NCBI GenBank assembly: GCA_040414675.1
Contig: JBEDUN010000062.1
Span: 1-17,437, forward strand
DNA: 17,437 bases
Reading direction: 5' to 3'
From: JARBAU01 sp040414675
Lineage (GTDB): Archaea; Thermoproteota; Nitrososphaeria; Nitrososphaerales; Nitrososphaeraceae
Part shown: positions 6,054 to 12,199 of the stretch, in pieces
Layout: each line of letters begins with the position of its first letter
Position numbering within the stretch: position 1 is the stretch's first letter
The notes under the pieces: model-generated
What the model saw: only the letters and a program-made list of their open reading frames with translations
The model's database searches: none
Told to the model about the DNA's origin: nothing
Position numbers and translations under genes: made by a program

Positions 6054-8456
6054 ATGAAGTTATTTAGAGATATTAAAAAGAAAATGAATCTATCTGATAA
6101 AAAGGAATATGAAAATAGCGTAATTTTGGGTGCTGAAGGCTCTGGAGTTAATAACAGTAACGATATCAATAGCAGGAACAGTAGTAATATCAATGGGAAT
6201 AATCACATTACTCATAAAGTCAAAGGTGCGTTAAAATCAATAAGTAAAAAGGTAATTTTGGATTCTATAACTAAACTTGACCCACGATATTTAGCAAAAA
6301 ATAATCCAGTCATGTTCACAGTAGAAGTAGGTTTTATAATCGTCCTTCTCATTGCATTTCTTCCAAGCAGCATATCAATAGAATTCGTAAATCAAAGTAG
6401 AGTATTATATTTTCAGACTGCAACAATACTGATTTTAACTGTCTGGTTTGCAACATTTTCAGAATCACTATCCGAAGCTCAAGCTAGAGCAAGGGTGGAC
6501 TCTCTTCGTAGCCTTGAAAAAGAGGTATCAGCACACAAGATTATAAATAATGAGAAGGAAGTTACTGTAACTTCAACTAGTCTTAGTCCAGGAGACGAAG
6601 TAATGGTATACGCAGGTGAAATAATACCTAGAGATGGTCTTGTGAATGATGGTAAAGCGTTTGTAGACGAATCAATGATGACAGGAGAATCAAATCCTGT
6701 ATTCAAGGAAGAGGGAGATCATGTAATCGGCGGGACCAGAGTAGCAAGCGATAAGTTAGTAGTAGAAATTACCTCTGAAGCTGGCAGAAGCTTTCTAGAC
6801 GAGATGATCAGTTTGATTCAGAGTTCAACTAGGCCAAAAACTAAAAATGAAATTGCCTTATCAATGTTACTTGCAGGACTATCCTTAATTTTCATAATGG
6901 TAATAGGAACCCTTTTATTTTTTACTGATTTTCTTGGATATAAAGCAGATATCGCTACACAAGTAGCACTGCTAGTTGCGCTGATGCCTACAACAATTGG
7001 TGCTTTACTTCCAGCAATAGGTGTAGCTGGCATAACCAGATTGGGAAGGGACAGCATCATAGCAAAATCTGGCAAAGGAATTGAAGCTGCTGGAGATTGT
7101 GACGTTTTGATATTAGATAAAACAGGTACAATTACGGAGGGCAGTAGAAGTGCAGTAGAATTCATACCCATGAATGAATATACGGAAAAAGATATAGGTC
7201 AAGCAGCATTTGCAGCGTCGATTCATGATACTACACACGAAGGCAAATCTATAGTGGATCTTGCAGAAGAGAAGAAATTTGTCCCGCCGCTTTTAGAAAA
7301 AATAATTCCAGCTAGATCCATTCAATTCACAGCTGAAACTAGATGCAGTGGTATTGAATTTATCCCAAGTAAGGAAGCCATATTAAATAAAGAACAGGAA
7401 GATGAATTTCGATCATTAGTAAGAGGTATCATGAATAATGATGCTAAGGGTATTAAAAGCGGAACAGATGAGAGAAAAGGAATAGTTTCTCCGACTATAG
7501 AAGAAATTGAAAGAGATGTAGAACGTGCCAGTAAAAGTAGAGTTCATGACTTGCTAATAAAATTAGAGCAGACAAAGAGTGAAATTAAAATTCTAAAAGG
7601 TGCAGTAGATATGATAATTGATTTAGCAGGACCAAATGTAAATCAAGCAGAAATAAAATGGAAAGCACAAGAAGTGGCCAAGAATGGTGCAACACCATTA
7701 GCCGTGTCAATAAATAACGAAGTAATCGGTCTTGTAGTTCTCAGAGATAATCTAAAAGAGAACATAAAAGAGAAGCTAAACGAGGTTCGATCCACAGGCA
7801 TAACAACAGTAATGATTACAGGAGATAATCAATTGACAGCTCAAGTTATTGCCAGAGAAGCTGATGTTGATGAAGTAATAGCAGAGGCAAAACCAACAGA
7901 CAAGCTAACTAGAGTTGAACAAGAACAACTGAAAGGGCATGTAATAGGTATGGTAGGAGATGGAACAAATGATGCTCCAGCACTTGCGAAAGCTGATGTA
8001 GGATTAGCAATGAATAGTGGAACTGCAGCCGCTAAAGAAGCTGCAAATATGGTAGATCTAGACTCTGACCCTTCTAACATAATGAAAGTTGTAAAACTAG
8101 GCAAACAATTACTCATGACACGTGGTGCAATTACCACTTTCAGCATTGCTAATGATGCAGCCAAATACTTTGCAATCCTACCAGCAATGTTTGTAGGTAA
8201 TAATATTCCAAAATTGCAAATGTTAAATATAATGCATCTTCAGAGTCCTGAAACAGCAATACTTTCAACTTTGATATTTAATGCAATGATTATACCCGCC
8301 CTTATACCGTTATCATTGAGAGGAGTCAAGTTTAAGGCTGAGCCACCTCAGAAGACGTTTATAAGAAATATGTTAATCTACGGCGTAGGTGGGGCTGTTC
8401 TGCCATTTATAGGCATAAAGGCTATCGACGTGTTATTATCTACATTTATGAGGTGA
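6054..8456 (+). CDS. kdpB: Potassium-transporting ATPase KdpB subunit, with extra insert
   Basis: The catalytic P-type ATPase subunit that hydrolyses ATP to drive K+ import through KdpA. Landmarks: TGES (210-213, actuator domain), DKTGT (355-359, Asp355 phosphorylated), TGDN (589-592), and GDGTND (635-640) followed by APALAKADVGLAMNSGTAAA. At 800 residues it is longer than the usual 680 or so. The first 80 residues include a Ser/Asn-rich tract (about 30-50) and account for about 50 of the extra residues. Between Cys431-Ser-Gly433 and Lys515-Gly-Ala-Val-Asp, where E. coli has about ten residues, there are about 80 charged and helix-prone residues in the nucleotide-binding domain. The start at ATG 6054 follows AGGTGA at a spacing of 9; an overlapping ATG-ACA-AAA-TGA precedes it. 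The frame overlaps or abuts kdpC, which suggests coupled translation. Confidence 0.97.
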   Translation: MKLFRDIKKKMNLSDKKEYENSVILGAEGSGVNNSNDINSRNSSNINGNNHITHKVKGALKSISKKVILDSITKLDPRYLAKNNPVMFTVEVGFIIVLLIAFLPSSISIEFVNQSRVLYFQTATILILTVWFATFSESLSEAQARARVDSLRSLEKEVSAHKIINNEKEVTVTSTSLSPGDEVMVYAGEIIPRDGLVNDGKAFVDESMMTGESNPVFKEEGDHVIGGTRVASDKLVVEITSEAGRSFLDEMISLIQSSTRPKTKNEIALSMLLAGLSLIFIMVIGTLLFFTDFLGYKADIATQVALLVALMPTTIGALLPAIGVAGITRLGRDSIIAKSGKGIEAAGDCDVLILDKTGTITEGSRSAVEFIPMNEYTEKDIGQAAFAASIHDTTHEGKSIVDLAEEKKFVPPLLEKIIPARSIQFTAETRCSGIEFIPSKEAILNKEQEDEFRSLVRGIMNNDAKGIKSGTDERKGIVSPTIEEIERDVERASKSRVHDLLIKLEQTKSEIKILKGAVDMIIDLAGPNVNQAEIKWKAQEVAKNGATPLAVSINNEVIGLVVLRDNLKENIKEKLNEVRSTGITTVMITGDNQLTAQVIAREADVDEVIAEAKPTDKLTRVEQEQLKGHVIGMVGDGTNDAPALAKADVGLAMNSGTAAAKEAANMVDLDSDPSNIMKVVKLGKQLLMTRGAITTFSIANDAAKYFAILPAMFVGNNIPKLQMLNIMHLQSPETAILSTLIFNAMIIPALIPLSLRGVKFKAEPPQKTFIRNMLIYGVGGAVLPFIGIKAIDVLLSTFMR

Positions 8457-8461
8457 ATAGT

Positions 8462-8983
8462 ATGGCAAATAGTAAAGACAGTATTATATCAAGATCTTCA
8501 CTAAGAGAACTATTTACTCATTATTTATCATCATCGCTTCGAATTACGTTATTAATGGTAGTGGTAACAGGTATTGCATATCCTATTATCTTGGTATTAA
8601 TAGGAGAATATACTTTGCCATATCAATCTACTGGCAGCATACTTACATTAAATGGAAAAATTATAGGTTCCAAATTGATAGCTCAAGAATTCAAATCCGC
8701 AAAGTTCTTTCATTCAAGGCCTCCATCAGATTCAGCTTCAACGGTAGATCCACATATTACTCCTGAAAATGCTTTTAATCAGATTTCTAATGTGAGTAAG
8801 TCAACTGGAATACCTCACAACGTTCTAGAAACTTTGATTAATCTTAATATAGAAAGAAACAAAATAACAAATGGCTTATTCTTTGCTCCACAATATGTCA
8901 ATGTATTGGAAGTAAATCTTGATTTAGTGAAACAGTATCCTGAATATTACCAAGAATTCCTAAGTAATTTACAGCGGAGGTGA
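8462..8983 (+). CDS. kdpC: Potassium-transporting ATPase KdpC subunit, short form
   Basis: KdpC is the single-span accessory subunit needed for assembly and activity of the Kdp complex. One transmembrane segment lies at about residues 25-47. Then come GSILTLNGKIIGSKLIAQEF and FFHSRPPSDSASTVDPHITPENA, the KdpC family motifs, and the C-terminal VNVLEVNLDLV. Compared with E. coli KdpC (190 residues), about 50-60 residues between the RPS and DPHI motifs are absent, including the usual GGSNL block. I chose ATG 8462 because AGGTGA (8451-8456) lies five bases upstream. A GTG at 8453, three codons earlier and overlapping the kdpB stop, is the alternative start. It is the third gene of the kdp operon, and a kdpF-like gene begins 8 bases after its stop. 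Confidence 0.93.
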   Translation: MANSKDSIISRSSLRELFTHYLSSSLRITLLMVVVTGIAYPIILVLIGEYTLPYQSTGSILTLNGKIIGSKLIAQEFKSAKFFHSRPPSDSASTVDPHITPENAFNQISNVSKSTGIPHNVLETLINLNIERNKITNGLFFAPQYVNVLEVNLDLVKQYPEYYQEFLSNLQRR

Positions 8984-8985
8984 TC
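8976..8985 (+). promoter_or_regulatory. Full-length Shine-Dalgarno sequence for the kdpF-like gene
   Basis: GGAGGTGATC is a perfect complement of the archaeal 16S rRNA 3' end (GATCACCTCC). It spans the kdpC stop codon and ends six bases before the TTG at 8992. This is the strongest ribosome-binding site I noticed in the window and is the main reason to believe the short downstream frame is translated. Confidence 0.85.
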
Positions 8986-8991
8986 TGATTA

Positions 8992-9078
8992 TTGGAGTCA
9001 GTTCTTGTCATATTCCTCTCCTTTCTTGTTGTATCTTCAACTGCACTGACCTATTCTTTATTGAAGGCAGAAAAATAA
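8992..9078 (+). CDS. kdpF: KdpF-like small membrane subunit
   Basis: A 28-residue frame starting at TTG, eight bases after the kdpC stop and directly behind a perfect Shine-Dalgarno sequence. The product is one transmembrane helix (VLVIFLSFLVVSSTALTYSLL) with a short N-terminus and the ending YSLLKAEK. E. coli KdpF is 29 residues with the same layout and ends in YALINAEAF, so the Y-x-L-x-x-A-E signature and size agree. KdpF is a lipid-like peptide that stabilises the KdpABC complex in the membrane. In E. coli kdpF comes first in the operon; here it would be last. Genes this short are usually missed by gene finders. The frame, helix and Shine-Dalgarno are seen directly; the family is inferred from size, motif and operon position. 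Confidence 0.8.
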   Translation: MESVLVIFLSFLVVSSTALTYSLLKAEK

Positions 9079-9230
9079 ATAGAAATAAACCTCTGCAGGC
9101 TTGGAAAAAATTCTTCTCATATTACAATTGATGCAAAGTGTAAATATGACATAACAAAAATTGGATTTCACCAGCCAGTTAAATATATTGAAGACCATCA
9201 GAAATAATTTGGAACGAAATTGGAAATAAG

Positions 9231-9244
9231 TATTAATATTAATA
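9231..9244. repeat. 14-base perfect palindrome before ccdA
   Basis: TATTAATATTAATA is self-complementary over its full length and lies 90 bases before the ccdA start, in the 255-base spacer after kdpF. It could be an operator for a dimeric regulator, but AT-rich palindromes of this size can occur by chance. Another TATA-like stretch (TTATATTTA, about 9290-9298) is better placed as the ccdA promoter. Confidence 0.3.
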
Positions 9245-9333
9245 AAGTCATTTTTTCTTGATGGACTTGATGCAAGCATATTTTATTTCGTTATATTTAG
9301 GACCATCCGATCAGGAGTTGATCATTAGTAGAA

Positions 9334-10239
9334 ATGATAAATGAAGCAAGTATAGTTGTATCTGCTGCAGCTGGTTTGGCCTCTTTTCTATCTCCGTGCA
9401 TATTGCCAATATTACCTGGATTTATATCTTATCTCTCTGGTTCAGCCGCTAATGAAGCTAAAAGATTAGAAACTAATGACGATGATTATAATAATCATCA
9501 TCATGCTTCAACAACAAAACCAGCAGTAACAACAAATAATATTGATGAAAGCAGAGCCACAGGGAATACAAGAATTGCCACTACAACAGCTAATAATATT
9601 AAAGCAATAAAATCATCATCTCCACCATCAATAACTCTCAGAAGACGAATCAGACTTAACATATTTCTTAATACGGTTTATTTCGTTCTTGGCTTTTCTT
9701 TGATATTTGCGGTACTCGGAGTAATCCTAAATAGTGTACTTGTATCGACAGTCGGGGCTAGTGGTTTTCAGCACTCATTAACAATGATTGGAGGAGTCGT
9801 AATCGTAGGATTTGGAGCATATTTGATACTTTCAACAAAATTGAGAAATCTAAACTTTGAGAAGAAGATGACCAAGCTACCTAGATTCAAGACGAGCTAT
9901 ATCACATCATTTGTATTCGGTGCCGCGTTTGCAGCAGGATGGACTCCGTGTGTAGGTCCTATATTAGGGAGTACTTTTGCATTAGCGGCCACACAACCTG
10001 GTGCAGCATATAATTCATTATTGGCATATTCTCTGGGTTTAGGGATACCATTTCTAATTACGGGAGCATTTTTCTCTCAGGCTACAGGAATAATAAGAAA
10101 AATGGTAAAACATTTAAAATATTTTAATTTAGTTATGGGCAGCATATTGATAATAGTTGGCATACTTCTATTCACAAACCAATTGACTTTGTTATCCAAT
10201 ATACCACTTGCTGATCAGTTAATTAAATTGGAGGGATGA
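9334..10239 (+). CDS. ccdA: Cytochrome c biogenesis/thiol-disulfide electron carrier CcdA
   Basis: A polytopic membrane protein of 301 residues that passes electrons from cytoplasmic thioredoxin to extracytoplasmic thioredoxin-like partners. Both redox cysteines are in their family contexts: Cys22 in LSPCILPILPG at the start of TM1, and Cys206 in GWTPCVGPILG. The usual pattern of paired three-helix repeats is present, but a polar region of about 65 residues (41-104, with DDDYNNHHHAS and Thr/Asn-rich runs) is inserted after TM1. The family is typically about 220-240 residues, so the insert explains the length. GGAGTTGATC lies upstream of ATG 9334. The next gene encodes a DipZ-type thioredoxin, the expected partner. 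That makes thiol redox supply, possibly for cytochrome or copper-protein maturation, the likely job. Confidence 0.93.
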   Translation: MINEASIVVSAAAGLASFLSPCILPILPGFISYLSGSAANEAKRLETNDDDYNNHHHASTTKPAVTTNNIDESRATGNTRIATTTANNIKAIKSSSPPSITLRRRIRLNIFLNTVYFVLGFSLIFAVLGVILNSVLVSTVGASGFQHSLTMIGGVVIVGFGAYLILSTKLRNLNFEKKMTKLPRFKTSYITSFVFGAAFAAGWTPCVGPILGSTFALAATQPGAAYNSLLAYSLGLGIPFLITGAFFSQATGIIRKMVKHLKYFNLVMGSILIIVGILLFTNQLTLLSNIPLADQLIKLEG

Positions 10240-10243
10240 CCAA

Positions 10244-10315
10244 ATGACACTTCGATCAACTACAATCAAAGATAGAATACTACTATTACAATTAAGGAGA
10301 TGCTCTGAAGATTAA
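10244..10315 (+). CDS. 23-codon SD-led minicistron between ccdA and the thioredoxin gene
   Basis: ATG 10244 follows GGAGGGATGACC, which overlaps the ccdA stop. The frame runs for 23 codons and ends in TAA, whose last A is the first base of the downstream ATG (TAATG, 10313-10317). The product is basic with a short amphipathic stretch (TIKDRILLLQLRRC) and no recognised family. Near its end the frame carries the AAGGAGATG that serves the next gene. The arrangement fits a translational-coupling or leader peptide better than a functional protein. It may be a by-product of two well-placed Shine-Dalgarno sequences. Confidence 0.4.
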   Translation: MTLRSTTIKDRILLLQLRRCSED

Positions 10316-11547
10316 TGACTAGACAGACTTTTTTTAAAAATAAGGATAATATTAGCGCGGCAATTATGGCAATTGCAGTTGTAACATTAATTGTTGGTTT
10401 TGCCATCTATTTTAATAACCCCTCATTTAATAAATCCTCCAATCTAATACAACAACAAAAAATAGATAAAGTCATTTCTGCAGCAACCTCAAAGGTCGGA
10501 AATACCATAACAATAAATCTAGATAAGAGCAAATTCATGAATATTGATAAATCGCAGTTTCAAAAGGCACCAGACCTGACACAGGTTGCTGGTTATATCA
10601 ACACTCCAAACAACAATCAACCAATAAACCTTGCAAATTATAAGGGTAAAGTAATACTAATAGATTTTTGGACATATAGCTGTATTAATTGCATCCGAAC
10701 AATACCGTATCTGAATGACTGGTATGCAAAATATGCTGACAAAGGATTCGTAATAATTGGAGTGCATTCACCAGAGTTTGAATTTGAAAAGAATTATGAT
10801 AACGTAAAAACTGCAGTTCAAAAATTTGGAATCAAGTATCCTGTCGTGTTAGATAACAATCTTGGTACATGGAATGCATACGGAAATCAATATTGGCCTA
10901 GGCATTACCTAATAGATGCACAAGGGTACATAAGAGAAGATCACATAGGTGAAGGAGGATATGCTGAAACGGAGAAGACAATTCAATCTTTGCTTGCGGA
11001 AAGAGCAGCACTTTATGGCTTTAAACAAATAAGCTTTAGCACAAAAGCAGAACCAACAATCAATACAAAGAGTCTTCAATATATTGATTTATCGAAGCAA
11101 ACTACTCCCGAAATATACCTTGGATATAGTTATGCAAGATCACCTCTAGGTAATAGTCAAAACTTTGAACCAGAACAAACTGTAACATACACCATACCAC
11201 CAAATACTAGCTTACAGCCTAATATTGTATATTTGCAGGGTCAATGGAAAAACAATCGTGATAACATAGAACTTCAGAGTAATAGTGGAAGTATAATCCT
11301 AACATATTATGCCAAGGCCATCTACATAGTAGCATCAGGAAAAGGGCAAGCTGGAATAGTTACTGAGGATGGTAATACGAAGATCCCCATAAAATCGATA
11401 GGCGCAGATTTAAACAAGGATGGCAAGTTCACATTGAACGGACAAAGATTGTATAATCTAGCTTTGCATGATAGTTATGGAGTACATTCTATAATTATTA
11501 ATGTGAAAGGAAAAGGATTTCAGCTGTACACTTTTACATTTGGATGA
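10315..11547 (+). CDS. Membrane-anchored thioredoxin-like protein with DipZ-type C-terminal domain
   Basis: A 410-residue protein. Residues 16-34 form a signal anchor, so the rest faces outside. A TlpA/DipZ-like thioredoxin domain follows (about 90-235), with the redox site Cys123-Ile-Asn-Cys126 in FWTYSCINCIRTIPYLNDWY. The family blocks VIIGVHSPEFEFEKN and WPRHYLIDAQGYIREDHIGEG also appear. The C-terminal part (about 260-410; EIYLGYSYARSP to FQLYTFTFG) matches the carbohydrate-binding-like domain at the end of mycobacterial DipZ. In bacteria DipZ joins CcdA, thioredoxin and this domain in one chain; here CcdA is the gene just upstream. The likely role is receiving electrons from CcdA and reducing extracytoplasmic disulfides. 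AAGGAGATG (10294-10302) supports ATG 10315, and translation may be coupled to the preceding minicistron. Confidence 0.92.
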   Translation: MTRQTFFKNKDNISAAIMAIAVVTLIVGFAIYFNNPSFNKSSNLIQQQKIDKVISAATSKVGNTITINLDKSKFMNIDKSQFQKAPDLTQVAGYINTPNNNQPINLANYKGKVILIDFWTYSCINCIRTIPYLNDWYAKYADKGFVIIGVHSPEFEFEKNYDNVKTAVQKFGIKYPVVLDNNLGTWNAYGNQYWPRHYLIDAQGYIREDHIGEGGYAETEKTIQSLLAERAALYGFKQISFSTKAEPTINTKSLQYIDLSKQTTPEIYLGYSYARSPLGNSQNFEPEQTVTYTIPPNTSLQPNIVYLQGQWKNNRDNIELQSNSGSIILTYYAKAIYIVASGKGQAGIVTEDGNTKIPIKSIGADLNKDGKFTLNGQRLYNLALHDSYGVHSIIINVKGKGFQLYTFTFG

Positions 11548-11770
11548 GATTTGTTTCAAGACTCTCAAAATATTCTTGTACGAAATGACGGTTGACATAA
11601 AGTCGCTGGTACTACAACCAACATAACCGGAGTTAGAACGAGAGGCCAGTTACAGTAAATGCCCGCCAGCCGTTTGAATGCCGTTGTAAATATGATCACA
11701 TCTAGATAAAAATACTGACTGAACAAGGTTCTGCAAAGCATAATACAAAAAGAATACAGCATATTTGTTG

Positions 11771-11789
11771 ATAGTTCGGACAGAACTAT
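11771..11789. repeat. 7-bp-stem hairpin
   Basis: ATAGTTC-GGACA-GAACTAT is a perfect 7-base inverted repeat around a 5-base loop. It stands nine bases before a second, larger inverted repeat. It could be a structured RNA element, a protein-binding site or the subterminal hairpin of a decayed insertion sequence. Confidence 0.55.
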
Positions 11790-11797
11790 TCATTACC

Positions 11798-11849
11798 ACG
11801 ATCATAGGCAAGTCCAGTTGTCCTCACTTCTGGATTATACTATGATCGT
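11798..11849. repeat. 10-bp inverted repeat with nested 5-bp stem
   Basis: The arms ACGATCATAG (11798-11807) and CTATGATCGT (11840-11849) are perfect reverse complements. Inside, TCCAG and CTGGA form a second stem around a 12-base loop, so the whole 52 bases can fold into one long hairpin with an internal loop. The location, between two genes and not directly after either, is unlike a simple terminator. Confidence 0.6.
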
Positions 11850-12199
11850 CTAGTTTAGCATTAGGGGTTATCTTAGTTAATTCAGTTTGTGAAGACGTTT
11901 ATATTCCAACCCATAACTTAAATTTTTAGGTCTCAGAGGCTGCTCTAGAAGCTGTTATAAATAATATCAATTCCCATAGCAAAGAATTTCAGTATAGATC
12001 AGAACTATTAGGTCTCTTTCATTTTAATCATAAAGCAGTTCTAACATTCCATATCTCAGGATCGCATTAGTATGTTATCTATCAAAATCCCTTGTAATAT
12101 GGGCATATTACTATTGGAAGTTTTATTTTTTCTTACTTACTTTTACTGATTACGGTTGGATGAGATGTCTTGTGATAGAGTGCACATTAGCAAACTATT

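Larger units (their letters stand above)
11548..12199. other. Gene-poor spacer with hairpins, possible remnant sequence
   Basis: No intact gene is supported. The part at about 11580-11700 is richer in G and C than the flanks and has protein-like pieces broken by stops in several frames, which suggests decayed foreign or mobile DNA. I cannot name a family. Two strong inverted repeats (11771-11849) lie in the middle. From 11930 to 12070 a plus-strand frame of 46 codons lacks any start codon and follows directly after a stop (pieces such as SEAALEAVINNINSHSKEF), again like a fragment. The right end carries the 3' side of the antiporter gene. Confidence 0.45.

Noticed and set aside
6046..6057. 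ATG-ACA-AAA-TGA mini-frame overlapping the kdpB start
   Set aside because: Could couple translation, but a three-codon frame in AT-rich DNA is likely chance and the AGGTGA serves kdpB itself.
6818..7171. Minus-strand frame of 117 codons inside kdpB
   Set aside because: Antisense shadow of the phosphorylation region of kdpB, which is strongly conserved on the plus strand.
7841..8164. Minus-strand frame of 107 codons inside kdpB
   Set aside because: Antisense to the GDGTND region; Ala/Ser-rich composition is what the complement of kdpB gives.
9058..9279. Minus-strand frame of 73 codons between kdpF and ccdA
   Set aside because: Phe/Cys/Asn-rich AT-driven translation without start signals; overlaps the kdpF-like gene end.
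11565..11762. Minus-strand frame of 65 codons after the thioredoxin gene
   Set aside because: Hydrophobic but without charged flanks, Shine-Dalgarno or family match; other frames of the same stretch look equally like broken coding DNA, so it was kept only as remnant sequence.
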